DNA of 64,000 nucleotides, taken from Flavobacteriaceae bacterium (GTDB taxonomy: Bacteria; Bacteroidota; Bacteroidia; Flavobacteriales; Flavobacteriaceae). The DNA is taken from assembly GCA_002707025.1 (NCBI GenBank), contig PALG01000015.1, forward strand, positions 153,601 through 217,600, given 5' to 3'. This document shows, one piece after another, positions 8,729-17,860 of this stretch (its first letter is position 1; every line of letters begins with the position of its first letter). The notes beneath the pieces are model-generated. The model was not told the origin of the DNA, searched no databases, and worked only from the letters and a program-made list of their open reading frames with translations. The translations under genes and the position numbers were made by a program.

Positions 8729-9835
8729 ATGGTGCACTCCACCTCCTTAACAAAACTTGCGCTCCAGAAGTTCCAGAAGAACTTTTGGGGCGTTTTTAGT
8801 TTGTCTTTTTTAGTACTGTGCGTATTGGTGGCCCTATTTGCATATGCCTTGGCTCCAGATGATTCTCAAAATGCCAATCAGATGCATTTGTCCATCCATT
8901 CCAAAGCTCCAGGTTTTACGGTGCAAATGCTTACCCTCCCTTCAGAAGAAATTTCTCAAAACTCTCTTTCTACCTTTTTCTTCGGAAGAAAGAACACCCT
9001 AACCGAGATTCCTATTTCGGGCTATATTTTAAAAGAAAATGCTATTGAAATCACACCGTATATCCCAGAAGGCGAAGCGGGGATTTCAAAAGAATATGGC
9101 TTAAATTATTTTCCTTCAATATCTCAAATATCTGAAGTTCCTCAACAATACATTTCAGAAAAAACCTTTCTCTTGGGAACCGATAAATACGGAAGGGATT
9201 TGTTAAGTAGGATGCTTATTGGTATCCGTATTTCTTTATCCATTGGGTTTGTAGCAGTATTGATTTCACTTCTTATCGGGATTTCCCTTGGGGCAATTGC
9301 AGGATACTTTGGCGGAAAGATCGATGCCGCCATCATGTGGTTGATCAATGTGACTTGGTCCATTCCAACCTTGTTATTGGTCATTGCCATAACGTTGGCC
9401 TTAGGTAAAGGATTTTGGCAGGTTTTTATCGCCGTGGGGTTAACCATGTGGGTGGAAGTAGCTAGAATAGTGCGTGGCCAAGTATTGGGCGTGAAGCAAA
9501 TGCAGTTTGTTACAGCAGCAAGAGCCTTGGGTTTTAATGATTGGCGAATTATTACCCACCATATTCTTCCTAATAGTCTGGCTCCTGTAATTATTATTTC
9601 AGCAGCTAATTTTGCCAGCGCCATTCTTATTGAAAGCGGACTCAGTTTTTTGGGAATTGGTGCACAGCCGCCTATGCCTAGTTGGGGAGGGATCATTAAA
9701 GATCATTACTCCTATATTATTTTAGGGAAACCTTATTTAGCCATTATTCCAGGACTGGCTATTATGAGTTTGGTCACAGCTTTTATGCTGCTGGGGAATG
9801 CCCTTAGGGATGTGTTGGATGTAAAGAGTTCCTGA
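8729..9835 (+). CDS. OppC/DppC-like ABC transporter permease
   Basis: A 368-residue inner-membrane permease. One helix (residues 22-45) is followed by about 100 residues of soluble sequence and then a binding-protein-dependent permease domain of five helices. The EAA loop is recognisable as ARALGFNDWRIITHHILPN, and the LLGTDKYGRDLLSR segment is typical of oligopeptide/nickel OppC permeases. The soluble insertion after helix 1 is longer than in the E. coli proteins. No partner permease, ATPase or binding protein lies nearby, so its partners are encoded elsewhere. The substrate is inferred to be a peptide, with modest certainty. Confidence 0.87.
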   Translation: MVHSTSLTKLALQKFQKNFWGVFSLSFLVLCVLVALFAYALAPDDSQNANQMHLSIHSKAPGFTVQMLTLPSEEISQNSLSTFFFGRKNTLTEIPISGYILKENAIEITPYIPEGEAGISKEYGLNYFPSISQISEVPQQYISEKTFLLGTDKYGRDLLSRMLIGIRISLSIGFVAVLISLLIGISLGAIAGYFGGKIDAAIMWLINVTWSIPTLLLVIAITLALGKGFWQVFIAVGLTMWVEVARIVRGQVLGVKQMQFVTAARALGFNDWRIITHHILPNSLAPVIIISAANFASAILIESGLSFLGIGAQPPMPSWGGIIKDHYSYIILGKPYLAIIPGLAIMSLVTAFMLLGNALRDVLDVKSS

Positions 9836-9836
9836 A

Positions 9837-10655
9837 ATGGCTAAAAAAACCAAATACATTTTCTTGTTTATTGTAGTAGTCTCAGGGCTTTATTTTGCTG
9901 AAAAATGGGTGGATAGGCAAAAGGAAACGTATCCTACCATAACCCATGAAAGCACTCCCAATACTTTTGAAGAGTTTTCTAAAGACTTTTTGCCTACCTC
10001 TACTACGGGAGTCATTGTACAACATGCTTATTTTACCCTTTCCTATTCTGAAAGTCACGAGCAAGCCGAATGGGTGGCTTACGAACTTTCTAAAAAACAA
10101 CTTTCCCAAAATGAATTTGAACGCCCCTATTTTATAGAAGATCGAGAAGTGGAAACGGGCTCTGCCGATTGGCGGAATTATAAAAAATCTGGGTACGATC
10201 GAGGACATCTTTGCCCTGCAGGAGATCGTCGATTTTCTTACCAAGCGTATTTAGAAACTTTTTTGACCAGTAATATAAGTCCGCAGAATCATGAATTCAA
10301 CGCTCATGTATGGAATTACCTAGAACAGAATGTTCGTTTTTGGGCTAAAAAATACGATGGGGTTTTTGTCATTACGGGTGGAGTCCTTCAGCCAGGGCTA
10401 CCATCTATTGGTGAAGAAAAGGTTTCCGTTCCGGAAGAATTCTATAAAATCGTTGTAGATATTCAGAAAGGCAACTATAAAGTGCTGGCTTTTTTAATAC
10501 CGAATCAACCTACCGACAAGTCTTTTTACGACTTCGTGACGACCATTGATGCAATTGAAGCTAAAACGGGTATTGATTTTCTGCATCACTTGCCCGATAC
10601 TTTGGAAAACGAATTGGAAGCTTCAGTAGACTTGAAAAGTTGGGGGAAGGGTTAA
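9837..10655 (+). CDS. Secreted DNA/RNA non-specific endonuclease
   Basis: A 272-residue protein with an N-terminal hydrophobic segment (residues 7-21, signal or anchor) and a NUC1/beta-beta-alpha-Me nuclease domain from about residue 60. The catalytic His lies in YDRGHLCPAGD and the metal-binding Asn in SNISPQNHEFN, both intact. Family members cleave DNA and RNA without sequence specificity, using Mg2+. Exported nucleases of this kind help bacteria use extracellular nucleic acid. It starts 1 base after the permease gene stop and overlaps the convergent rodA by 4 bp. Confidence 0.9.
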   Translation: MAKKTKYIFLFIVVVSGLYFAEKWVDRQKETYPTITHESTPNTFEEFSKDFLPTSTTGVIVQHAYFTLSYSESHEQAEWVAYELSKKQLSQNEFERPYFIEDREVETGSADWRNYKKSGYDRGHLCPAGDRRFSYQAYLETFLTSNISPQNHEFNAHVWNYLEQNVRFWAKKYDGVFVITGGVLQPGLPSIGEEKVSVPEEFYKIVVDIQKGNYKVLAFLIPNQPTDKSFYDFVTTIDAIEAKTGIDFLHHLPDTLENELEASVDLKSWGKG

Positions 10656-11908
10656 CGATTGATGTAGTTTGAAGCATCCAATCGTACAAAAATAAATAAC
10701 AATATAGTAAAACCCCATAGGCTGGAACCACCATAGCTTATAAAAGGTAAGGGAATGCCTATGGTAGGTAAAAGTCCGGTCACCATGCCAATATTCACGA
10801 AAAAGTGGAAGAATAGGATAGAGGCAACACTATAGCCGTATACCCTTCCGAAGGTAGATTTTTGACGCTCTGCCAAGAATAGTACCCGAATGATTAAAAA
10901 TATGAACAATAATACCACCGCCATAGATCCTAAAAACCCCCATTCTTCCCCAACGGTACTAAAAATATAATCGGTGTGTTGTTCGGGGACAAAATTCCCT
11001 TTGGTTTGGGTGCCTTGTAACCATCCCTTTCCAGTCCATCCACCACTGCCTATGGCAATTTCACTTTGATTGGTATTGTAGCCAATTCCTTTGGCGTCAA
11101 CTTCTTTTCCTAAGACAATATTGAAACGATCCCGGTGGCGTTGTTCGAATATATTATTGAATACATAATTTACAGAAAGTGTGAAAGCGAAACATATAAT
11201 GACAAAAAAGCCATAATTGAACCAGCGGATTCGTTTCTTTTTACGTTTTCTTCGATATAAAAAATAGAGAAGGGTGACGGTCACTGTCAATAAAAACATC
11301 CATTGAACGCCAACCAATAAGGTGCCCACAAATAGGGTAGCCGATAGGAAAGCTAAGAAAATAAAAATATAATTAAGTCCTTCCCGGTACATCGGAAAAA
11401 CAAAAGCAGCATATACTAGAGCACTCCCAGGGTCGGGTTGGGGAATGATAAACAAGGCTGGCAGAAAAATGATGAGAAAGGATTGAAGTTGGTGTTTCAG
11501 TTCCCGCATATTGGTTTGTATGTCGCTTACATACTTGCCCAGCGCAAGAGCTGTGGCAGCTTTGGCAAATTCGCTAGGCTGAAGCCCAATAGCTCCAAAA
11601 GAGTACCAAGAAGTAGCACCATTGATGTTTTTTCCGAAGACAAAAAGCCCTAATAAGGAGGCCAAGGATATAAGGTAAATGATGCTGGAGAAACGTTCAT
11701 AAAATTTGGCATCTACCGCAAGAATGAACACAATAAGCACCATACTGGTAAAGATAAAAATAAGTTGCTTGAAGTAGATTTGACCAAAATCGAAAAAACT
11801 TGCTTGCGTCTCTTCCATGGAAGCAGAATAGATATTCATCCACCCAGCTGTAACCAAAGCTAGATATAGTAAAATGGTAATCCAATCTAGTTGTAGTTTC
11901 CTTCCCAT
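10652..11908 (-). CDS. rodA: Rod-shape SEDS peptidoglycan glycosyltransferase RodA
   Basis: A 418-residue SEDS-family protein with about ten membrane helices and the conserved stretches GATSWYSFGAIGLQPSEFAK and, near the C-terminus, GIPLPFISYGGSS. RodA polymerises lipid II during lateral wall growth, working with the transpeptidase PBP2 encoded just upstream. It is the last gene of the mreB-mreC-mreD-mrdA-rodA operon and starts 0 bases after the mrdA stop. Compared with E. coli RodA (370 aa), it contains an extra basic loop (FLYRRKRKKKRIRWFNYG) in the middle, as is usual in this phylum. Confidence 0.95.
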   Translation of the reverse strand: MGRKLQLDWITILLYLALVTAGWMNIYSASMEETQASFFDFGQIYFKQLIFIFTSMVLIVFILAVDAKFYERFSSIIYLISLASLLGLFVFGKNINGATSWYSFGAIGLQPSEFAKAATALALGKYVSDIQTNMRELKHQLQSFLIIFLPALFIIPQPDPGSALVYAAFVFPMYREGLNYIFIFLAFLSATLFVGTLLVGVQWMFLLTVTVTLLYFLYRRKRKKKRIRWFNYGFFVIICFAFTLSVNYVFNNIFEQRHRDRFNIVLGKEVDAKGIGYNTNQSEIAIGSGGWTGKGWLQGTQTKGNFVPEQHTDYIFSTVGEEWGFLGSMAVVLLFIFLIIRVLFLAERQKSTFGRVYGYSVASILFFHFFVNIGMVTGLLPTIGIPLPFISYGGSSLWGFTILLFIFVRLDASNYINR

Positions 11909-13777
11909 TTATTGATTGATTGTAAATGGTTCATCACGATAGGGCTTTTCATACTCTTCCATCAAGCTGCCATTCAAGACAAAGTCTTCCATATCTTTGC
12001 GGGTGATTTCACCTCGAAGATACTGCTCAATCATTAATCCTGCGATTCTCCCCGCCCAACGGGAACCCCAATAGCCATTTTCTACGAAAACCGCCAATGC
12101 AATTTTTGGATTGTCCTTAGGGGCAAAAGCAACAAAAACCGAATGGTCTGTGAGTTGCATGCGTTTCCCGTCAATTTTAATGTAATTCTCTGCTGTTCCT
12201 GTCTTACCACAGATTTCTATCCCTGGAATTTGAATATAAGCAGCGGTTCCATAATTATAGACATCGTTCATTCCCTGTATCACGGGCTCAAAGTATTGTG
12301 GGTCAATGGTAGTATTTTGCCGTTCTTGATATGCTGAAGGAATGGTATCGACACCTACAATATTTTTTATGATGTGCGGCTTGTAATAATACCCTCTATT
12401 AGCAATAGCTGCTGTAAAATTCACCATTTGCATGGGCGTAAGCAACACTTCCCCTTGCCCAATAGAGTTGGAAATAGTAGCGGGAGTATACCATTTGTAT
12501 TTAGGGTATTGATAATATCTATTGTAAAAATCTGAATCAGGAATCAACCCCTTTTTCCCTACCGGAAGATCATAACCCAAATAATCTCCCAATCCAAAAC
12601 TCAATAAATGCTTTCTCCAACGATCAATACCTTCTTGTGGAGTGGCATACTTGTCTATCGTTCTGCGATATACCGTAGCAAAATAACTATTGCAGGAATG
12701 TGCGACTCCACCAATCATTGCCAACGGACTCACATGATGGTGACACCCCAATTTTTTTCTTCCGCCGTAATTATACCCCCCATGACAAGAAATTTTTTCA
12801 TCAAGATCAATAACGCCTTCCTGTAATCCAATTAATGCGGTAAGTGTCTTAAAGGGCGAACCAGGGGGATATTCCCCTTGTAGTACACGGTCAAAAAGGG
12901 GCTTCGCAATGGTATCGTAATATAATTTGGTGAAATTTTTAGATCGCTCCCTTCCTACTAGTAGGGAAGGGTCGTAATTGGGAGCTGCTACGAGGGCCAA
13001 TATTTCTCCGGTTTTGGGTTCTAAAGCCACAATGCCTCCACGTTTGTTGACCATCAATTTCTCTCCGTATTCCTGAAGTTTTGCATCAATAGTTAACTCA
13101 ATATCACTTCCCCTTACAGGTAACGTGTCGTAAATCCCTTCTTTGTAAGGGCCAATATCTCTATTGAAGCGGTCTTTCTGAAGGTATTTTACGCCTTTTT
13201 TTCCGCGTAGAATTTCTTCATATTGCTTTTCGACGCCGCCCATTCCAATAAGTTCTCCCATCTGGTAATAGGGGTTTTCTTTAATGATACGTTCATTCAC
13301 TTCAGAAATGTACCCCAACACATTGGCCGAGTGCCCTACTTGGTAATCCCTTAAAGAGCGCTTCTGAATGTAAAATCCGTCATATTTGTACATTTTTTCA
13401 GAAAGTGCGGCATATTCGGTTTTGGTAAGCTGCGGAAGTACGACCGAAGGAAGCCTAGGAGAATAGACCCTTGCACGTTCCATTTTCGCAACAAAATCTT
13501 CTTTGGAGATGTTCAGTAATTTACAAAACTCCAAAGTGTCCAAGGGTTTTACATCTTTTGGGATAACCATCACGTCGTAGGAAGGCTGGTTGGAAACCAA
13601 TAACTCTCCGTTTCGATCAAATATGTACCCCCTTTGGGGATAGTCGTACACCACCTTTACCGCATTGTTTTCCGAAAGTTTTTCATAGGAAGTGTTGTAC
13701 ACCTGTAAATAGAATAGCCTAGACGCAAATACCACGCCCGTAACGAGTACAATAGAAAGCAGTAATAATTTTCTCAT
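11909..13777 (-). CDS. mrdA: Penicillin-binding protein 2 (elongation transpeptidase)
   Basis: A 622-residue class B PBP. It has one N-terminal membrane anchor (residues 4-22), a PBP dimerisation domain (YDYPQRGYIFDRNG near residue 50) and a C-terminal transpeptidase domain with all three catalytic motifs: SPFK (active-site Ser), SCN (SxN) and KTGTAEN. It cross-links peptidoglycan during cell elongation and partners with RodA. The start overlaps the mreD stop by 1 base, and rodA follows immediately, so translation is probably coupled. Length is normal for the family. Confidence 0.95.
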   Translation of the reverse strand: MRKLLLLSIVLVTGVVFASRLFYLQVYNTSYEKLSENNAVKVVYDYPQRGYIFDRNGELLVSNQPSYDVMVIPKDVKPLDTLEFCKLLNISKEDFVAKMERARVYSPRLPSVVLPQLTKTEYAALSEKMYKYDGFYIQKRSLRDYQVGHSANVLGYISEVNERIIKENPYYQMGELIGMGGVEKQYEEILRGKKGVKYLQKDRFNRDIGPYKEGIYDTLPVRGSDIELTIDAKLQEYGEKLMVNKRGGIVALEPKTGEILALVAAPNYDPSLLVGRERSKNFTKLYYDTIAKPLFDRVLQGEYPPGSPFKTLTALIGLQEGVIDLDEKISCHGGYNYGGRKKLGCHHHVSPLAMIGGVAHSCNSYFATVYRRTIDKYATPQEGIDRWRKHLLSFGLGDYLGYDLPVGKKGLIPDSDFYNRYYQYPKYKWYTPATISNSIGQGEVLLTPMQMVNFTAAIANRGYYYKPHIIKNIVGVDTIPSAYQERQNTTIDPQYFEPVIQGMNDVYNYGTAAYIQIPGIEICGKTGTAENYIKIDGKRMQLTDHSVFVAFAPKDNPKIALAVFVENGYWGSRWAGRIAGLMIEQYLRGEITRKDMEDFVLNGSLMEEYEKPYRDEPFTINQ

Positions 13778-14283
13778 TAATTTTTTCGGCTAAACAAGTA
13801 TAGAGTACAAAAAATAACAATACTAGTAAATACCCCAGAAAATAACGTAGATTTTAGGATTAAAAGTATTTGTTGGGTGTTAAAAATCTCCAAGGAAAAT
13901 AAGAGGATGTGATGGAAGAAAACCATGCTGGCTACATACACCAATTGTTGCGGAAAAGGAGCCGTATTTACTTTAATGGTATTGTATTCATAACTTACCC
14001 CGAAAGAATATTTTAACACGAAGGGCCTTATCCAGGCTATAAACACAGAGGCTGCAGCATGTACCCCACCCGAGGTGTTAAACATATCTACGGTTAGCCC
14101 TAGTAAAAAACTGAGAAAAATGAGCAAGGCCTTATTTCCATTAAGTGGATATACCAACATAAAAAAGACGTACAAATACGGGTTTATATAGCCCCAAAAG
14201 TTAATGTGATCTAATACTAACACCTGTACTAATACCAAAATAATAAACCGAACCGTATTTAAAAAAACCTCACTCTTCCACAT
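13777..14283 (-). CDS. mreD: Rod-shape-determining protein MreD
   Basis: A 168-residue protein with about five membrane helices and little soluble sequence, lying between mreC and mrdA in the standard order. LLGLTVDMFNTSGGVHAAA is the recognisable conserved part. MreD is an inner-membrane member of the elongasome that links MreC to the wall synthases. It overlaps mreC by 14 bp and mrdA by 1 bp. Identification rests on position and topology as much as on sequence. Confidence 0.88.
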   Translation of the reverse strand: MWKSEVFLNTVRFIILVLVQVLVLDHINFWGYINPYLYVFFMLVYPLNGNKALLIFLSFLLGLTVDMFNTSGGVHAAASVFIAWIRPFVLKYSFGVSYEYNTIKVNTAPFPQQLVYVASMVFFHHILLFSLEIFNTQQILLILKSTLFSGVFTSIVIFCTLYLFSRKN

Positions 14284-15091
14284 CGGCCGCTTCGTTTTCC
14301 AGTTGTTTTATTTCTTCAGCATAATTGTTTGAAATCACATAAATGTGTTTCACACTAGTCATATCGGTAAATAGCGTGACATTGATGTCGTAATAATCCT
14401 TAGCCTCATCAATTTTAAAACTCTCAACCGTTCCAATTAAAATGTTAGGAGGGAAAATAGTTGACTTTCCATCGGTAACAATTGTATCGCCAATCGCAAT
14501 TTGGGCAATTCTGGGAATTTCTTTCAATTGTACCACATTGGGCTTTGCCCCATCCCAAACCAAGGTACCGAAATGATTGGATTTTTTAAACTTTGCCACT
14601 ACTTGGCTATTGGTATTTAAAACCGATTGCACGGAAGCATAATTCTTTGATAAATGACTTACAATACCAACAATACCTTGGGGGGAGATGACGCCCATGT
14701 CTATCGCAATGCTGTCATTTGAACCTTTATTGATAGTAAGCTGATTTTTTGTTTTTGAAAAATTATTGTTGATCACTTTGGCTTCCATCACCGAGAAATC
14801 ATTCCTAAAACTCATACTGTCTCTTAAGGAAGTGGAATTACTATTTTGAAGCATCTCCCGAAGTCTTTTGTTTTCTTCGGAAAGTTTTTGGTTTTGCTCT
14901 TTTAGATCGAAATAATCGGTCACAGAACTTTTTGCAGAGAAAATCCCTCCTGATAAAAAATTGGCTGAGCTTACAAATTGCGTTTTATGATAGGAGTGCG
15001 AATTGATGGTGAGCCCTACAGAAACCAAAAAAAGTAGCAAAAACAACAGGAAATTTTTATTCCGGATGAAGAAATAGAGAATCTGTTGCAT
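14270..15091 (-). CDS. mreC: Rod-shape-determining protein MreC
   Basis: A 273-residue bitopic protein with one N-terminal membrane helix (residues 12-28), a coiled-coil region (about residues 63-90, KEQNQKLSEENKRLREML) and a C-terminal beta-rich MreC core (MGVISPQGIVGIVSHLSKNYASVQ). MreC is a periplasmic scaffold of the elongation machinery that activates PBP2. It is second in the operon, 18 bp after mreB. Confidence 0.93.
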   Translation of the reverse strand: MQQILYFFIRNKNFLLFLLLFLVSVGLTINSHSYHKTQFVSSANFLSGGIFSAKSSVTDYFDLKEQNQKLSEENKRLREMLQNSNSTSLRDSMSFRNDFSVMEAKVINNNFSKTKNQLTINKGSNDSIAIDMGVISPQGIVGIVSHLSKNYASVQSVLNTNSQVVAKFKKSNHFGTLVWDGAKPNVVQLKEIPRIAQIAIGDTIVTDGKSTIFPPNILIGTVESFKIDEAKDYYDINVTLFTDMTSVKHIYVISNNYAEEIKQLENEAADVEE

Positions 15092-15109
15092 TATTGGTGT
15101 TTCCTTTCC

Positions 15110-16138
15110 TTACTTAATCAATACGCTTTTAAATTTGTTGAGGTTTTTTAGGCAAATCCCAGTACCACGAACTACCGCTCTTAGAGGATCTTCAGCAATG
15201 TAAACGGGAAGATCTGTTTTTTGTGAAAGTCGCTTGTCCAAACCACGTAGCATCGATCCACCACCTGCGAGATAGATTCCTGTATTGTAAATATCGGCGG
15301 CCAATTCTGGCGGGGTTTGTGACAGTGTTTCCATCACGGCATCTTCAATCCGTAAAATAGACTTGTCTAAGGCTTTCGCTATTTCACGATACGAAGTTTG
15401 CACTTGCTTGGGTTTACCGGTAAGTAAGTCCCTTCCTTGCACCGCCATTTCGTCGGGTGGTAACTCTAGGTCTTCCGTAGCTGCACCAATTTGAATTTTA
15501 ATCTTTTCCGCAGTGCGTTCCCCTACATAAAGGTTATGCTGGGTGCGCATGTAGTAAATAATGTCATTCGTAAATACATCCCCAGCAATTTTAACCGATT
15601 TATCACATACAATTCCGCCAAGGGCAATTACCGCAATCTCGGTAGTTCCCCCTCCAATATCTACCACCATATTTCCCTTAGGTTGCATAATATCTACGCC
15701 AATACCAATAGCTGCAGCCATCGGTTCGTGAATTAGGTATACTTCCTTTCCATTAACCCTTTCGGCACTTTCCTTTACCGCACGCATCTCTACTTCGGTA
15801 ATTCCACTAGGGATACAGATTACCATTCGAAGGGAAGGGGTAAGGAGCTTTTTCTTTAATGCGGGAATGTCTTTAATGAACATATTGATCATTTTCTCAC
15901 TCGCATCAAAATCGGCGATAACCCCATCTTTTAGAGGGCGTATGGTCTTAATGTTTTCATGGGTTTTTCCTTGCATTCGGGCAGCTTCCCTTCCTACGGC
16001 AATGATTTTTCCCGACATGCGATCCCTGGCCACAATAGAGGGGGCATCTACGACAACCTTGTCGTTGTGAATGATTAAGGTATTTGCCGTTCCAAGGTCG
16101 ATGGCAATTTCTTCGGTGAGAAAGTCAAAAAATCCCAT
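15110..16138 (-). CDS. mreB: Rod-shape actin homologue MreB
   Basis: A 342-residue actin-fold protein. The phosphate 1 loop is IDLGTANTLI, the phosphate 2 region is VVDIGGGTTEIAV and the adenosine region is LAGGGSMLRGLD, as in all MreB. It forms ATP-dependent filaments under the inner membrane that direct wall synthesis. It is the first gene of the leftward shape operon, 67 bp downstream of purH. On the minus strand a TTTG and an AATATTTG box in this gap could be its own promoter. Confidence 0.97.
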   Translation of the reverse strand: MGFFDFLTEEIAIDLGTANTLIIHNDKVVVDAPSIVARDRMSGKIIAVGREAARMQGKTHENIKTIRPLKDGVIADFDASEKMINMFIKDIPALKKKLLTPSLRMVICIPSGITEVEMRAVKESAERVNGKEVYLIHEPMAAAIGIGVDIMQPKGNMVVDIGGGTTEIAVIALGGIVCDKSVKIAGDVFTNDIIYYMRTQHNLYVGERTAEKIKIQIGAATEDLELPPDEMAVQGRDLLTGKPKQVQTSYREIAKALDKSILRIEDAVMETLSQTPPELAADIYNTGIYLAGGGSMLRGLDKRLSQKTDLPVYIAEDPLRAVVRGTGICLKNLNKFKSVLIK

Positions 16139-16205
16139 ATTGGTTCAGAGTTCTAGAGTATTCAAATATTTTACTGGCCTGATATTCTTACAAATGTAAC
16201 AAAAT

Positions 16206-17738
16206 TTAATGCTTAAAGTGGCGCACTCCTGTAAATACCATCGACAAATTATGTTCGTTGCAATAATCAATGCTTAATTGATCTTTAATAGAACCACCAG
16301 GCTGAATTACCGCTGTAATTCCTGCTTTATCTGCAATTTCCACACAGTCTGGAAAAGGGAAAAAAGCATCACTTGCCATCACAGCTCCTTTTAAATCGAA
16401 TTTAAATGAATTTGCTTTTTCAATGGCTTGGCGCAAGGCGTCTACTCTTGAGGTCTGGCCCGTTCCACTGGCACATAATTGTTTGTTTTTTGCCAAAACG
16501 ATGGTGTTGGATTTGGTGTGTTTGCACACTTTGGAAGCAAATAACAAATCTTCTAACTCGTTTGCGGTAGGTTTATTGTGGGTTGCCTCCGATAAATTTT
16601 CCTCGCTATCGGTAAGGCTGTCCCGATCTTGGGCTAAGGTGCCATTTAAGCAACTTCTTACCGTATTTTGAGGGAGTTCAAACAACTTTTGAATCAATAA
16701 AATTCGGTTTTTCTTTCCTTTCAAAATATCTAAGGCCGCTTCAGAGTAAGAAGGTGCTATCACCACTTCGCAAAAGAGTTGGTGAATTTCTTCAGCTGTA
16801 GCGGCATCAATTTCAGAATTGGAAATTAAAATACCTCCAAAAGCAGACACAGGGTCCCCAGCCAACGCAGCTACATAGGCTTCTTGTACGGTGGGCCTTT
16901 GGGCAATTCCGCAGGCATTATTGTGTTTTAAAATCGCAAACGTGGGAGCTTCTCCAATAAATTCGTTCATAAGGTTCACTGCAGCATCAACATCCAAAAG
17001 GTTGTTATAGCTAAGTTCCTTACCGTGAAGTTTGTCGAACATGGCATCAAAATCGCCATAGAAATAGCCTTTTTGGTGTGGGTTTTCTCCGTAACGAAGC
17101 ACCTGCCCTTGTGTTTCACTTACTTTTAACGCAGGGATTTCAGTTGTTTCATTGAAATAATTAAAGATGGCTGTATCGTAATGTGAAGATATATTAAAGG
17201 CTTTTGCTGCGAAATACTTTCGCTGTTCCAAGGAAGTACTTCCATTGTTTTCAGTTAACATATCAAGTACTTCGTCGTAATCTTCCATGGAAGAAACACA
17301 AAGGGTATCTTTGAAGTTTTTCGCAGCGGCGCGAATCAAGGAAATACCGCCAATGTCAATCTTTTCGATGATGTCTTGCTCACTGGCTCCAGAGGCTACG
17401 GTTTTTTCAAAAGGATACAAGTCTACAATAACCAAATCCAGTTGTGGAATATTGTATTGTGCCATTTCAGCCACGTCACTTTCATTTTCCTGACGGTTCA
17501 AAATCCCTCCAAATACCTTTGGGTGCAAAGTCTTTACCCGACCTCCCAAAATAGAAGGATAATCGGTCACTTCTTCTACAGGAATCACATTGATTTCCAT
17601 ATCATTGATAAACTTTTCGGTACCTCCCGTAGAATAAAGCTGAACCCCTAAAGAGTCTAGTTTTTCAATAATGGGAGCTAACCCATCTTTGTGAAATACC
17701 GAAACCAGTGCCGATTTAATTTTTTTTGAATGTGCCAT
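16206..17738 (-). CDS. purH: Bifunctional AICAR transformylase/IMP cyclohydrolase
   Basis: PurH of 510 residues from the ATG at 17738 (MAHSKKIKSALVSV). An open frame extends upstream to 17846, but the added residues do not resemble PurH and the promoter-like box lies inside that stretch. The N-terminal IMP cyclohydrolase (MGS-like) domain covers about residues 1-145 (STGGTEKF, GGRVKTLHPKVFGGIL). The C-terminal AICAR formyltransferase carries the KHNNACG catalytic Lys-His motif. It performs the last two steps of IMP synthesis in the cytosol. Confidence 0.96.
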   Translation of the reverse strand: MAHSKKIKSALVSVFHKDGLAPIIEKLDSLGVQLYSTGGTEKFINDMEINVIPVEEVTDYPSILGGRVKTLHPKVFGGILNRQENESDVAEMAQYNIPQLDLVIVDLYPFEKTVASGASEQDIIEKIDIGGISLIRAAAKNFKDTLCVSSMEDYDEVLDMLTENNGSTSLEQRKYFAAKAFNISSHYDTAIFNYFNETTEIPALKVSETQGQVLRYGENPHQKGYFYGDFDAMFDKLHGKELSYNNLLDVDAAVNLMNEFIGEAPTFAILKHNNACGIAQRPTVQEAYVAALAGDPVSAFGGILISNSEIDAATAEEIHQLFCEVVIAPSYSEAALDILKGKKNRILLIQKLFELPQNTVRSCLNGTLAQDRDSLTDSEENLSEATHNKPTANELEDLLFASKVCKHTKSNTIVLAKNKQLCASGTGQTSRVDALRQAIEKANSFKFDLKGAVMASDAFFPFPDCVEIADKAGITAVIQPGGSIKDQLSIDYCNEHNLSMVFTGVRHFKH

Positions 17739-17763
17739 CGAATTTATTTTGAACTGAAAATTA

Positions 17764-17776
17764 AGTTGCAAAAGTA
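17764..17776 (-). promoter_or_regulatory. Probable purH -7 promoter element
   Basis: On the minus strand TACTTTTG (17769-17776) matches the Bacteroidota -7 consensus TAnnTTTG exactly. The transcript should begin near 17764, 26 bases before the purH ATG. A -33 TTTG at the ideal distance is not obvious. Confidence 0.45.
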
Positions 17777-17860
17777 CATAAATCCAAAGGAAATCTGTAA
17801 CATAACTTCTTAGAAAAAGACCTATCTTTAAACTTACAAAAACCAAAGAAATAGTTTTCT

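Noticed and set aside
9142..9696. Minus-strand open frame of 184 codons
   Set aside because: Antisense shadow of the OppC-like permease gene, with no family resemblance.
17739..17846. N-terminal extension of PurH
   Set aside because: The added residues do not resemble PurH and the probable promoter lies inside the stretch.
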